From Lasioglossum baleicum (taxonomy: Eukaryota; Arthropoda; Insecta; Hymenoptera; Halictidae), in the NCBI RefSeq assembly GCF_051020765.1, contig NC_134948.1, positions 2,286,501-2,350,500 of the forward strand: a stretch of 64,000 nucleotides of DNA. The letters are read 5' to 3'. The notes beneath the pieces were generated by a model. The model did no database searches. It had not been told where the DNA came from and saw only the letters and a program-made list of their open reading frames with translations. Positions 14,001-29,000 of the stretch are shown here, one piece after another. Numbering within the stretch: the stretch's first letter is position 1; each line of letters opens with the position of its first letter. The translations under genes and the position numbers were made by a program.

Positions 14001-17000
14001 CAGGTTGTATCGGTTGCTGCCGGAGCTACTGCATAGCTGGCAGTTTAAAACCGGCGACGCTGAGAACACGCCGGGTATATACACGAACGGAAGCGTGACG
14101 CCGCGACGCGTCGCTCGTTTCGTCTTCCTAATTAATTCTAATTAATAACCGCCCGGCCGGCCGCGGGGAACAATGGTCTCTTTCACCCGAATGCTCTGAA
14201 CTTCGCACGACGACCTTTCATCCGTTCTGCCATCGAGTTTCACCTTGCCTGCATTGTCTTCGACAAGAAAATCGAGCGTGGATCTTCAATTAGCATAAAA
14301 CCGAGCCCGGGTAATTAATACCACGGTGCAGAAATATCCATAATAATGGAATATTTCGCGTGCGAAGCGTGTGCATTGCGACTTGAATGGCCGATCGGGA
14401 GAGTGATATAGTCGTGCTGGAAATGCGAGGCTGCTCAAGGACGTTCAGGCCTGTCCCCACCTCGCAGTCAGGCCACGCCCACTGCTCCACATCCTGTGCT
14501 ATAACAGGAGTAGCCGCCAGTGTGGAAGAAAGTTAAATTGGGTCAAACTTTTTATTAGTTTGATGCTGTTTGCATACAAAATCTGGAATATTCCTGAAGG
14601 ACGTTAGAATCCACGCCCACCAGAGGTCCAGGCCACACCCACCGCCGGTCTAGGCCCCGCCCACATCCACAATTGTAAAATAATTGAATGAGTTCACTTG
14701 TAAGAAACATTACGCGGACCGGTTCAGTTCCTAGACAGATTATGCGGCAGTGGCATGATTAATAAACACCTGTCGCATCCGAGGAACTGTTCTGGCCGTT
14801 ACTTCCGGCTCCGTTTCAGCCAAGGAATTCTCGCAGCGGCGTTTCCCTGGATTTCTGGATTACGTGCCGGCGCGGCGCGGTGCGTGCCGGGCTTATTATG
14901 CACAAGAAAGTTGGAAAGAGGCGAGAACGAAGTCATTGCTATTCGAGGGCCGCCGCAGGAAACGGAAGTTCTCGATTATCCGCGAGACACGAGAAGTATT
15001 CTCGGATCGTGGCGCATTTTCTGTTGCGCCGACGGAACACGGCCGGCGCGGCGCGCTATGAGAACGCCGCGCCGCTCGGAACGATGAACTGTCGTAAAAG
15101 TAGACGACAGTATCGGATTTCGATGATTATGTATTAACAACGATCGGATTTCACTTCCTGTTGCCTTCGAACAAGTTGCAGTTCGACGTCGATCGCCTCG
15201 AATCACAATTAAAACTAATCATAAAACGTCACTTGATGTGGAAAGTCCAGCCGCCGTCGAATACCGACAACTTCTGAAATAACTTCTGCTAGATGCCAAT
15301 ATCGAGACATCAATCAAAATATAAATTACAGTTTAAACCGGTTTTACGTACATTTTTGTATAATAATTATAGTTTTTTGTGCACGGTATTTCCTGTTAAA
15401 CGTGCTCGGGAAAGGAATTTTAATATGTTGAGTAACAGCTTCGCAGAAAATAGAATGACAAACGCAGGTGTGTGTTAGAATATTATTAGGAATGACCGCA
15501 CGCGCGGGATTTGTCAAGACGAAATTGTGACTCATCTTCTCAGCGTATGGTTTAATTAGGGAATATTGAATGCTTAAGTGAATTGTGCGTCGTGGCCGTT
15601 CGCAGCGTGCATGGACACGTGTCTACGCGAGCGTGTATGAAGCACGAGGGAGTTTCATTGAGGAGCTGCGAGATGAATGAGTCAAGGAAGCAGGCGTCAT
15701 TCACAATAATGTCTCCGGTGGATCTGACCGATGCTTGCACGTGAAACAGGAAAGCAAACATTCCTCACTTTTTAAAAAATAAAACGAAAAACTACTAAAT
15801 AACAGAAAATGAAATTACTGGAAGGAAAGCTTTTTAGGTGCAGTTGCATTACCGCGTGACAATGGTAGTTGGCCACGGTTGCGGCGAAGTTATGGGAACG
15901 TGACACCGGCTGTCGAAGCGTTCGACGACAAGCTATTATTTTGTTTATCGTAGGAAATAATTCGAGCGAAATGCCACACTTTTCACCGTGCAATTGTGCC
16001 GGTGGTACAGCCTGTATAACAACCGGGGGAACGTGCGACTGAGTTAAAGACCCCGACGGCCATTAAGTGAAAATAAAAGCCGACGAAAACGCCCACGTGG
16101 CTCCGAGACACAGAGCAGGCCTTTCACGCAACCGAACCGGCGCATTTTTGCATGCCGAGCGCACCGAGCCGAATCGACCTGCCGGCGACAGTGTTTTTCC
16201 TGCGCCGAGGAAAACCGCCTGCCACCGTCGCCGGTTTTCGCATAATTTCCTATAATTAATCCACCGGGTCCGCTGCTGTTGGATAACCGATCCCCGACCG
16301 TCGATAAGAATGGACACGGAGCAACGTACGCCGAACGGCCGGACTCGATCTGTCTTTCAACATTTTTCAATCGTCTCATGATCGATGAAAATGTCCCTCG
16401 AGCGTGCCACTCGCCCGCGAATTATGGACGCCGTTCCCGGGAGTTCTAATCGTTAGATCTCTCTTAGACTCGCTTCACAAACCTGACAGCCCGTGGAAAT
16501 GGTTATACACAAATTTTACGCAAATTGTGAGACTTCGAAATGTGAACAGGGTCTGACTTAGACTCCCCTAGTGCCTGATTGTGGTAGAAACCGCCCTAGG
16601 GACTTCAAGTTGACGCCCACCGCAGTCTAGACCACGCCCATTGCTCCATATTGTCGTCCATAGTGGAGGTAATTCTGCCAACCCAAAAAATCAAATTAAT
16701 CCACAAATAACCACGTAAAGCCACACCATAAAAATGGTTTATTAGTTCAATGGTGTATCATGTGTGTACTACTGGAAGAGTAAAAGGAGTACATACAGAG
16801 CAGTACGTCCGATACGAGAGGCATAAAATGGGGTGAAAGAATTCTTAATTGATCCAGTGGCAGGTGATAGGAATTTTTATGGACATAGCTCCGGCAATCG
16901 AAGCGTTAAGTGCTACCGGTCAACTGTGGTAATCCAAGGTTCGGATTTTGCGTGGAATTCGCATGAGTGGACCGCGTCTCTCCGGCGAATATGAAAATGT

Positions 17001-20000
17001 CGCGCTCCGCCGTCCACGTGGCAACTATTCCCCTTTTGAACGTATATGCAAATCGAACAGGAAAGCCGCGGTTCGCAAAAATACCGAGCACGGCTAACTC
17101 GCGGCGATCGCATGAAATGCGTTACGAAACCGGCGGCGTTCTGCTGGCAGCCCGAGCGATTTTCACGTATCCGTGCGGAACACGTACACGGATCGATTGA
17201 TCGTACCGAATACCTGCACATGCACTCCTCGCTGTTTCACCGATGAAACACGCTGATCCGATCGCTCCTGCAGCGTCCCGCTCCGGTCCAAATAAAAATG
17301 ATACGGCTCGAAATCGATAGATTGAATCAGATTGAATAAATTGATTAGAAACAGGAAAATTTGGAAAATTTTCATCTCACGGTGACGTTGCTTTTTACTG
17401 CCGATTGCTCAGAATTATGCTAATGACGCCGAGGAATATCCTTCCTTCGACGGCGACAGTCTAATGAGCACCGTCTAAGGAAACGAAGTATTTTCAAGTG
17501 AAATGCGGTACATTTCTCTAAAGTGTTCCGAGCTCGATTTGTTCGAGCAGGTTTGCAAACATTCGAGTATTTTAACACCGGTGGGGAAGAGTTCAGACAG
17601 CAGAGAGGTCGCTTTGTACTCCGCTTTAACGAATCCATTGTTCCGAATCGAAGTGCATCCCTGGGTAAATATTTGACGCCAGTCGAGGATGACTTCGCAT
17701 CCCGGTAGAAAGTTCCCTCATGCAGCCCGCTAAGATGACCTGATGCCGACGCGACGAGTTTCTAATACGTCAATGTTCCTCGGCGTTTGCGCGGGAACGC
17801 CGAAGGGAAAAGACGCGGGAGCATGGCCCGGTCCGGTGAAAGTTTACAAAGGATCAGAATTCGGATGGCGAACGTCCTCATAAATATTTAAGGGGCTCTG
17901 ATGATGGCTCTTCCATCTCGATCTTGACTCTCCTGCAATTATGGACAGAGGATGGGTTCTGCTAACCTGGTTGGCAGGCGAATGAGAGAAAGGTCCAGTG
18001 CAGCCTTAGGAATCGGAACAATCTTCATACTAGTGTCCAGATTTTACCTACATTTTATTAGGAATCAAAACGATCTCTATATTAGTCTACAGAAATAATT
18101 AGTAGAATTTGTATCGGGGATTTGACTCTCCATTTTAAGTTAGGGGTGGGTCCGGGTCACGATCAGAGTCCCAGAGGTCCAACACTTTCAGTTTTGGGCG
18201 AAGCAATTATTGCATAAACGGTGCCATTAAGATATTAATCAGCACGGTAATTATACGCGGGTCTCGCTTCGAGTCGCCGCTCCATTTACGCGAAACGGAC
18301 GCGTCACGATAGCATAATCGTTAGAAAGCGATGACGTATCGGCCAAATTACGACCTTCTTGTCCTTTTACCGCCGCCGCCGACGTGATTTTGCAACGGTC
18401 CGTTCGGTCGTCAGTTTCTTTGCTCACCTTCACTTTCATTCTCAGCAGATCTTGTTTTTCTTCCCGCGCGCGCGTGTCTTGTCCTTTCCTGATCGTGCCG
18501 CGAACGTCTTTTTGCATGCCAGAAATTGCAGATGCTCGGGTCGCCTATTTAACATCGTTCCACGTCTATCGCGGCGCACGTAATACTCGCCGCTGCGATT
18601 CTTGAACGCTTAATTCGAGCGCCGTGCAGAAATTCCTCTTCGTTTCACGGAATTAAATTAAATAAATTAAATAATTCCAGCAGGCTTAACAATTTTTTTG
18701 AAAATCTACAAACTTTTGCTGACACTCGGAATTAACCCCCGAATGCGTACATTAAACCGTTATTGCCATTAACAATTCCGTTTGTCCCCGGTTTTAATAT
18801 TTCGTCGGACCGGGCTCGAGGCGAAGCGAGATTTCTTCATTTTACCAAAGTCATGAATATTCAAAAAATTCTAGAAGGTCAAGCAATGTTCCTAAAAATC
18901 TGAAAATTTTTTCCAGCACTAAGGATTAACCCCCGCGCGCGTACATTAAATTGTTATTGCTACTAAAAACTTCATTAAGCCACAATTAAATGTTTTACCA
19001 AGTCACGGGACCACGTCGCAGGAGGAAGCTAGCCATGGTGATTCGATTAGCGTCGAAAGGGCATACGGGTGTATTGTAAAGTCACGTAAGAAGAGCACCT
19101 TTCACCTTCTTGGCGCGCACGTTACACCGAATATCCGCGGTTACGTCGATAATGCACGGCCGTCGAGCGGCGTGGGCGATATATCGATGCAGGAAATATC
19201 GTCGCCAACACATGGAAACGCCATTATCCACGGCGGAGGAGGGCCTGCTCGTGTAATTCCGCGCGAGAAAGTACTCCGAAAAGATTCACGGCTGATGGGA
19301 CACCTCTCGCGGGCGCGATCTGCCGCCGTTACTCACCGGCTACACGATTTTCGTGCGTCGAATGTCGATTATGCTCGCCGCGGCTCCTAACCTATGGCTC
19401 GACGCCCCCCTTTGTCGGAGGCATTCGCCGAGGATCGAATCGAACACGTGTACGATTCGATTCAATGGCCACGATCGGCAGATACACCTTTTCATCTTTC
19501 AGACAACCTATTCAGACCTGCATCGAGTCACATGCCTGTAGTTCTTGTCTCCTCCGCTCCTGTACCAGCTTCATCCGCCTCGTTATAAGCACAAGGTCAT
19601 CCCCACTACTCGACGCAGTCCACCAGTGGCAGCGAGGTGTGTTGCGCGGAGTGGGGGCCGCCACGTGACTCCAACGAAACAGAATCGTGACCCAGGACCA
19701 GTGAACCACGGAAAGATTGTCTCTCGTATTTTAATTATAAGGAAACACGACTTCTCGACGAATAATTTATGTTAATGTGCAGGCTTTATTATATTCGCGC
19801 TTGTAGAAAGTCCGAACGTTAACGATATTTCTGCAACGAAATCTGTTAGCGGATTATTTGATGAGCCTGCTGGGTGTGTTAGAATTCCCCAGAGTCAGTT
19901 AACTTTCTCGGAGAGCGGCGATTGCACAGTGAGATGTTGGCATTGTTGCGGAGCAAGGTGACGCCCTGCAATTTACCAAACATGAACGTTTATTTGCCGT

Positions 20001-23000
20001 GGCTCTGCTTACACGTTACCATCTTGTTCGACATGCAGCCGTGCATTAATTGTTCGGTCAGGTTTCCGCGGCGCAACAATTTATGACATCCTGCTCGGTA
20101 GAATCCTTCTGTTGCGACACGATCCACCGTTACTACACTCTTCTAATCGTCAGCTGGCATTGCGAAATCATTTGTCATTCGTGTCCGCGTCTTTTCGAAA
20201 AATTAATCGGACCCCGTTCAATATAATTATTCTCGACTTGAGTTGTCTTCGAGACGTTGAACGAGGTTTGGAGAAATATGTTCTATGTGATCCACGAATT
20301 TTAAACCTGTCAGAGACTGGAGAAGAGACGAGTAGAGTTACGTGTAGCGAACGCGAAGAGGCTTTCATAGACCCGGAAGTAATTACATCTGAAAATCAGT
20401 GCGGAGGCGTCCTAGACAGCTGCAATTACCTAATTAGAATGATGATAAGGACGCCAGGAATTCTGACTCCGCGCAATAACGCCAGACGCTGTCGCGGTGA
20501 ACGCGACTCGAAAGTGTTAACATGTCAAACTATGACATTTTGTGTTGATTAAACATAAACAATAGTATAAATCTTGGTACCAGTCTGTTCGTGTAAAGAA
20601 GCGATTCGATTGAATTGAGCAAATAATTTGCAAGGTACCAATTTGTTAGGGAGGGGAATCGCAAATGGCAATAGTCATTCCCATTTCAGTCGTGAGAGGA
20701 ACGGGCTCGGACGTGCGCGGGTAATTTATTTATGCCCGTGATCGCCGGATAATATCGAAAAGATTCGGTGACCCCCGGCAACAATCGGACTTCCCACGTT
20801 GCAAATTATCAAACGAACAGAACAATTAGCAGCGGCAGCACACCTCGCGGATCTTAACCGGGATCAACAATGGGACAATTAAATCTTGAGAAACGGTGCC
20901 GGTAAACTATAGGGGCCAACGTAAAACCGGCCAGGCAAAGGTCTACCGCAATCAGAATCAATAATTAGTGATTTCTGCTTGGAATTCGCTAGAAAAAAAA
21001 CACGAAAAACGAACACATTTCGAAGAATTACTCAACCGTACAAACAAAAATGTTGCGCATAAATTATATATATATTAATTAATGACCGCAAGTGCGAGAT
21101 CATACATAAAAAATTGTACAATCACACAATACTGATTGAATGGATTTTTCCTTGTCGAAGAGCGACGCGCACTGCGAGGAGATAATAGCGCGATGCACTT
21201 GCCGTCTCGTGTTTCCCGTCGATTGATTTTGACACTTGCAATTAGATAGCGCAAACACCGGCCACTAAGGAAATATTTGAAGAGGACCGGAGGAGAAACG
21301 AGAAGAAATCTCGTGGCTCGATTATCGCAACAGTTACGACCATTACCGCGATATTATCGTTACGGTAGCGTCGCTGAGACGTTGCTACATCCCGGTTGCA
21401 CAATCCTGGCTCATCTCGGAGCCCAGATGAGGCCCAGATGCGGCCATCGAAGCTGCAGTTTTTCCCTCCTTAGTTCCAGTATAATTATTCCCGGACGAAA
21501 ACCAGAAACGCTTCTCCCGTTCTCCTAATTGATATCGGACATTATTTATCGTCGTAATTATTTGCGGAATTACGATCCCTGCAATTGGGTTAATTATACT
21601 CCACTCTGATCCAATTATCGAGTCTGGAACCCACTTTGTTTTTACCTCTCGACCAGGTTCTAAACGAGCGCTGAAACTCCCGGGAGAAACCCGAGTCGCG
21701 AAAATGTCCAACTAATTTTTACACCGCCGACAAAATCTTTTTAAAACGCCTGGAAAATGTGTGGATATGTATGGTGAGTGTCAGAGGTGGGCATTATTTG
21801 GCGAAACAAATATTTCAAATACTATTTAATATTTTAGATTTCATTTTGCTTCAAGAAAATAGTATTTTAAGTAAGATATATAGGATTTCGAAAATAAAAT
21901 ATTTCTATTTCAACAATTTTATCCACGAAATAAAATATTTCTATTTTAACAGTCACAGAAACACGAAATAAAATATCTTACTTTTTGTATTGTTATAATA
22001 CTCTGAGATAAACATAACCATACAGTTTATCTTATCGTTAAGAAACGATATAATAATGCTTAAAATTGAAATTGAAAATAAAGACAAAATACAAATATTT
22101 CCAATATTCTTCAAATAAAGTACTGTTTCGAAAAAAATTACTGAAAAAAATAAAATATTTTATTTTCAAAGTTGTACACATACTTTAAAATAAATAGGAT
22201 TATTTACTATTCACTATTTAAAATACTGTTTTCCCCAGCTCTGTGGTGAGTGTGCACGAGGGAACATTTCCTTTGGAAAATTAGTCAGTCGTTAATCGAA
22301 CATCGTCGGTGTTGCACGTAATAAGTTTCATTAAATATATTGCTCAAGTACACCGCTCGAAGAAAGAAATTGCCAGAAGAAATTTTCCAACGCCTCGGAC
22401 AGCAAATGTAAATAATCTTCCAGTAATGGGGCACTTGAATTTGCAATACATATATCCGGATGACATTTGAGCTCTTCATAAAGCCGTGCTCGTTAAACGA
22501 TCCGGATTTTATGCAGCCATTCGATGCACCGGTTTTATGCACCGTCGTTAGACATTTTTATTTGCCATACGCTGGATTTAGATAGACTGCGCGTTCTAGG
22601 ATCTCGCTACGGCCTTAATTCAGGATTATGGCTTTTTAACGATCTCTCTCCCTGAGGGGTGCTGTGTACCAGGGGGATCCACAGCTCGATCATCGATCGA
22701 ACGGATTCGTATCGGTGTGAATCAGTTCCGCGACGTCCATTTACATGATCGCGGATGATAGATTTATCGGGGACTGTCAGGAGTTGTCTTCTCGCGAAGA
22801 CGAGCACCGGGTCGGCGGATCGTTTCGCAGACCTAAATGTCACGGGATTCACACAGGTATTACGCGCTGAAGGGATTATATCACTGCCGGTGCAGCGCCA
22901 CTGCGTGAGGATGCGCGGAAAAATGGGAATGGGAAACGCGCAGCGCGATGGTTGCAGCATGCAGGCGCTCGGAGACGCGTCGCAGATGGCGTTGCACCCA

Positions 23001-26000
23001 ACTGCGTGCCCCTAATTGCCCCCCTTGCGTCAGAATCGCGACAGAATTTTTTCGAATGATAATACTAATTTTTGCGAGCCACAAAATATGTTTTTCATAT
23101 TTTTTTTTTTACTTTCTTAGAGGCCTAGACATTTTTTGAAGAATTTTGCGAGTTTCATTGTAGAGTTAAATAATACGTATTTCATACACGAATCGTGGTT
23201 TTTGCTTTTTGACTCGAGGAATCGTTGCACAATTTTTCGTAGCACCGAGGTTCAGTGTAAATTGAGGCAGCGGCACACTTTGACAGCGAACGGCGAACAG
23301 TTAAAAAATGGTGTCAAAAGTGGGTGTCGATGATACATAGTGTGGAGGTGACTAGAAAAGGAAAGGAGAGAGAGAGAAATGGAAAGCGTGGACCCCAGGC
23401 GTCGGGATTCCACCGTAGAAATCGAAATTTTACACATCAATCTTTCGGTTTAGTGAGTTTAATCGTCCTCGACCAGGATCCTAGAAACTCCGTGGGCCTT
23501 TTTTGTCTTTTAGAAACTGCCAGCCTGTTGACCGTGAATTTTTTTCACCATAAAATTTCGGCTCAAAATTCTATCGATCGATAAACAGCTGTATATCTGT
23601 AAAATACAATTTTTACGTAGAAAATATTGCAAGAATATTTTGGATTAATCCGGTGATGTATAGAAAAATGCTTGATTGTTCTATCGGACGCAGAGAAACT
23701 ATGGAGTTCAGATCGAACGATGTCGATTCCGGGATCGAAGCCTGGAACGGTCGATAGACTGGTAATTATGGAAATCGAAGCGAGAGACCTCGATCGCAAA
23801 TATTAGATTCGCGAGATCGACAGGATCCGGCAATGAATCTGATTGGACAGCTCGTATTCACACCTGATGGCCTCGGTCCACAACTTGCCACTCGATCGCC
23901 AATCGTTTCTGTACCGTGTGACATTCTATTTTATTAATAATCATTTCACTGACCGTCAACTGAAATGAACGCTGTGATTAACCCTTTGCACTCGAAGCAA
24001 TTTGAATTCCAAAATCAAGACATTTGTTTCAACCCAGATCATTTTTCTTCTATGTAATCTTTTTTACATTGTGCACATCAAATTGAACCTGTTTTCTTAT
24101 ATATATATATAACAGTAGAGCTTTTTACAATTTACAGAATACAGACAAATTTAATAATGTTATATCGGTTTTGAATAATGGTATGGTAATTTTTAGTGGC
24201 GCCTTAGATTCGTCATTCGAGTGCAAAGGGCTAAAGTGCTTAAAAAATGCTGTTAGATGAATCTAACAATAAAATATGATAATTACTGTGGAGCTCCTGG
24301 AGATTATTTGATTATTAAGCAGTATGGCGAAGTATGGTCATTATTTGGTAATTCATGAACTTTCGAATGAGATAAGACTGGCAGGAATTTTTCGTTTAGG
24401 TGTTTTCTGGTGGAGCAGCTCGGTGCGTGTCGATAGTTGCCTGTAATTATAACAGTAACTGGTGTAACAGGGTTCCCTGGGTGCAAACGTTGCGCAAACG
24501 CATAAATTAGACAAGCAAATTACCCCCGTGGCGAACACGCAGCCTTTTCTTACGGTTTCCCCCATGACGTGAAAATGATTTTCTCGTCCATGACGCTTTC
24601 ACTGTCCAGAGTGTTCCATGATTATGACAATGGTTGTCTTCTGTTGCAGTTTTCTTGTCCATCCTCAACCTCCAGCATGGCTCCGTGTTATGCAGCGCGG
24701 GGGAACCTGGCGTGAGTACTGTAATTTTTAACACTGCATCCATCTTTTTTCAATTTTTAATTTTTAAAATTATTCATTAATGCGACCGTATGTTTAATGT
24801 GCCGTTGTTCATTGTCTGACAAGTATTTGGACTTCGACAACCTGCCGGATACGAACTTCTCGTGTCAGGGGAAGGTGATTGGCGGATACTACGCTGACGT
24901 TGAAGCTGGATGTCAGATGTTTCACGTTTGCACCATTGGTCAGAAAGGTAATTCAGTGCTCATGGCTACAGTCGCTTCAGCTAATCAGAAAACTTCTCAT
25001 GCTGAACTAGCAACTACCAAAATGTTAAAAATCTATAAAAATTAGATTGAAGTACTGCATTCTCTCTTTCAAAAATAATGGATGACCTCGAAGGCCCAAC
25101 AAATGACCTTGAGAGAAAAAAAATCAACAGTGAAGGCGGAAAATCGCACAGTGGTCCACGCGCTCGATCTAGCTGTTCATTAATATTTTAGCACTATTTG
25201 AAAGTTTAAAGGTATAGTAATTTAGGTCGTTGGATTCGTTTTGATATCAGCTACAGTATGATCAAGTCAAAAATACATATTGGCTTTTAAGAATTCGAGG
25301 TGACTTTAATTATTTATGCATTAAAAGTTTCTTTTTTAATTTTTTGGATTGGAATTTGTAGACTGCTGAATGTTAATTAAATTTTGTTTAAAACATTTTT
25401 TTCTCAGATTATCGAAAGTGTCTGATAAATCAGGTTCAGGTTTTAAATAAACACAATAATCAATCATTTTTGAAGTAATGGATTTTATAAACATAATTAA
25501 AAATATTTTATTTGGAACTGTGCGAAAAACATAATATTAATTATAAAAAACTGTGCGAAAAACATAATATTAATTATAAAAAACAAAAATATAATTTTCA
25601 TTGTATAAACAACAATAACGATTGACATTATATTATATTATATTGACAAATCATTATTGTCATCACTTTCTTCTTCAACATCTTTCAATATTAATTGTTT
25701 GCATCATCAAAATGCCAGAGGTTCAGCCGCAATTCAGGCGACACATACTCTTTAAACAATAATAACTTGTGTACCAGGGCCGAATGGGATGTGATTGTTG
25801 CATGATTTCACAGAGGAAAGAACGCTGATAATAATGCACTTTGATACAATGAGGGACGAAGATTCTCTTTAGTTTATTGAGCATTGTTATCTCAATAAAT
25901 TATAAATATTAAATCTTAGTACAAAAGATATACTCTAAAAATATGGACAAATACTATTCATTTGCAACAAAAATGGACCCACAATATTAAATAGATTCTC

Positions 26001-29000
26001 CAGGGTATCAATAAGAAAAGAGGTAATTTTTTCGGTGGCAAATAGGATTCATAAAATGTTGATTTTTAAATGCTTGTTCTAATCACAATGTTTGATAAAT
26101 CTCATTAATTTCATCGAATGTCATGGACATATAGGGAACAACATACATTCAATAAATATCGATTTTGGCAAGTTGCTTTTCTACCAAATGACAGCTAGAA
26201 TGAGAGCGTGTGAACCAGTGTGCATCGTCCCGAACCAAATAACATCGTTCTCTGTAGATTCGTCTATTTCCGAGAGAAATGAAAACATTGAAACCTTCGA
26301 ACAACAAACTTCGCGTTTGTTGGTGCCTCGGGTCTCCAACGACCCAGCCACCGGTGGCACAGGTGTGTTAAGCAAGCGAACAGTGTAGAAACGAGGAAAA
26401 AAACTGTTTCCCAATTGGCCGAGCTGGGCAGAACCATAAATTGACGTCGGGTTCGACTGAAAAGCCACCAAAGTCAGGATCGGTTTCTCGTGACGGGCCT
26501 CAGCCAGACACTCTCGGCTTAGGTCAGTAAACGTTCCTCAACGACCGTGACATTCTCGGAGCGGAGTGATCTCTCGATCGATTACAAAACTTGGATCGGC
26601 GCTCGCCGGGCCCCCCGGCGGACCTCTCGATCATTCGATCGGGTCGATCTACCGATTTGTCGAGACGCGACGCCCGGCGCGCGCTTAATTATCGATTCTA
26701 ATTGTCACGACACCGGCGAGATCCGATCGATAGATCGCCGCCGGGACTCTGTGATCTGTCCGGATCTTTTATCGACCACAATCGAACGTTTTGCGTTGGT
26801 AGATGTCTTCGCAAAAAATCTTTTCAATCGTCCACGGGACCATTAATATAAATCGAAGTCACTAAGTGACTGTGACATTTCAATTTTTTATTACGTGCGA
26901 AGGTTATTTATTTTTATCCGTAACGAGTCAGATGTATGACTTCATAGTAGTGTGTCAAACGGCATTTTTTAGTTTTGGAATGGGCTGGAATTAATTAATT
27001 AGTGGCTAATGAGTAGGACAGCTTAACGTTTCGATTTTAGTGTTCTTTGTGGTATGATTTGAAGTGCTATGCATAAATGCAGGTCATTAACATTGCCTTG
27101 ATTCGCTTAACCGTTTGCCCTACGATTTATTTTACGGTTTCAATGATTAGAACTTTCTTTGTAGTTCGTAATTTCCTAAAAAAGGAGAGAATTGACATCT
27201 ATTGAATGCCCACATGTTCTTCAATAACTATACCGGGTGTTTCACCTAACTTGACCACCTTAAATATCTTTGTCTGCAGGACAAAGTTGAATGGTAAAAT
27301 GGGGCTCATACGATACCAAAAGAATTTTTATTTTTATGTAATTTTTTTAGGGATATGAAGGACACCTTCACTTTTTTAAATGGAAAGTCCTAGTTTTTAT
27401 ACCATAAATCGATAGAGTATCAAATTCTGAGTATAAAAGTGTTGACCTTCATATGTCCTAAACCTAATAGTTAATGAGATAATATCCAAAGAAAAAAGAA
27501 AATTGTTTCGATAATATCTCATTAACTATTAGGTTTAGGACATATGAAGGTCAACACTTTTATACTCAGAATTTGATACTCTATCGATCTATGGTATAAA
27601 AAATACCTCATTCCATTAAAAAAGATGAAGGTGACCTTCATATCTCCAAAAACAATTACATAAAAACAAAAATTTTTATGGTATCGTATGAGCCCCATTT
27701 TACCATTCAACTTTGTCCTGCAGACATTTGACGTATCTTTAAAAACAACAAAGATATTTAAGGTGGTCAAGTTAGCTGGGACACCCTGTATATTAACGAA
27801 ACCAAAATAGAATTTAATCTCGGTTTAAAGAAGATTAATAACATACACATTTATTAGACTGTGTTCAAAATCTTCAACACGAGTCTGACACGATATTGTA
27901 GGGGTTAAATGAAGTAGTGGTACAAAAAATTAGAAAGAAATGTTTAAAATTGTCATTTACTATCCGATACATATTTTGCCTACCTTTATGCTAGCAGAGA
28001 TAGTTTGTCGCGTGAAAGAGGTTCGTAAATTAACAAATGTAGTAGCGAAGTGTATAGACGTTTCGTGAACGATGACCCTGAAGAGCATCCCCGAATAATG
28101 AGCCCGTCCTTCACCACGAGACTTGGTTTCAGACGAGATTATGGACATAAAGTTCCTCTGTCTGAACGGGACCGTCTTCGATCAGGAAACCCGGGTCTGC
28201 GAAAGAGTCGACGAGGTCGATTGCAGCAAGAGCGAGCGATTCTACAACTTGAACTTGGAGCTTTACGGGAACAACGCTGTCACTCTCAGGTAAGCCAACA
28301 CTTCCCCCGAAAACTTCCGATTAAATTAATTTCTGGTGGTTTCTTGCAATATTCTGATTCGTATATCGACCCACCCTTCGCCAGGCCAATGTATCAGTCT
28401 ATCGAAAACGGGTTCACACTCGACCCCGTTGACGTTTCCCGGCGTCAGTCCCCGCCGCACGTAACTCTAGTTACCCGGCGACCGGGAATTTATGTATATG
28501 TATACGAGTGAAATGATCATTACGACCTGTAGATTGGCTACTCCACCTGTCGCGCGGACTGTTTATCTGCGACCGTCTGGACGTTCACCCCAGGGGTTTC
28601 GTAAGGACCAGAGCACCGATCCACATACCAGCGCCACTTTCGTGTCAGCTCGCGTGATACGGGATCGAGAGAGGCGTGGACGGCTCGCGATTGCGTGCCA
28701 CGCCGATTTTTTGATCGATCGCTCTCATAGCAGTTTTCACTTGTTAGCGTCACGCCTGTCGACCGAATTACATGGCTCACCGGTCTTACTTTGTTGGCAA
28801 TATGTTGGCTAAATGTTGCCTGGTCATGGCACAAGCCGGCTTCGGTAGCCTTCTTTAATCCCGCAAGAAATTAATTAAAAATACACACTGGCAGTCTCTT
28901 ACAATCTCTCGGCGTTCAGCTCTGAAATTGCCAAGTCTAATCGGCTGTGGATACCCTAACGCGGGGGTGGCTAACCTTTTACATAGCGTCCGTCAATTCT

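Larger units (their letters stand above)
8006..24649 (+). other. Proposed intron 1 of the chitin-binding gene, no nested gene supported
   Basis: The 16.6 kb between the proposed first exon and exon 2 has many open frames of 60-160 codons but no recognised domain or splice-linked coding series. The longest (163 codons, minus strand, 10853-11344) lies in a GC-rich patch with a 131-codon frame opposite. The interval holds a TGATCA-rich tandem array, a poly-C tract, CACGCCCAC-containing repeats, a hAT-type element and a piggyBac-type element, all listed separately. If exon 1 is wrong, this stretch is intergenic. Confidence 0.5.
24948..28132 (+). other. Intron 3 of the chitin-binding gene
   Basis: The 3.2-kb intron splits chitin-binding domain 1. 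Its first half is AT-rich, with a 33-bp direct duplication at 25517. The 26.5-26.8 kb part is GC-rich with open frames lacking recognisable domains. A TA-flanked foldback element occupies 27231-27790. No nested gene is supported. Confidence 0.6.

Noticed and set aside
24824..25045. Single-exon small chitin-binding peptide ending at 25045
   Set aside because: Only three of the six cysteines are present and the sequence after the GTAATT donor is intronic in character. Joining to the exon at 28133 completes the domain.
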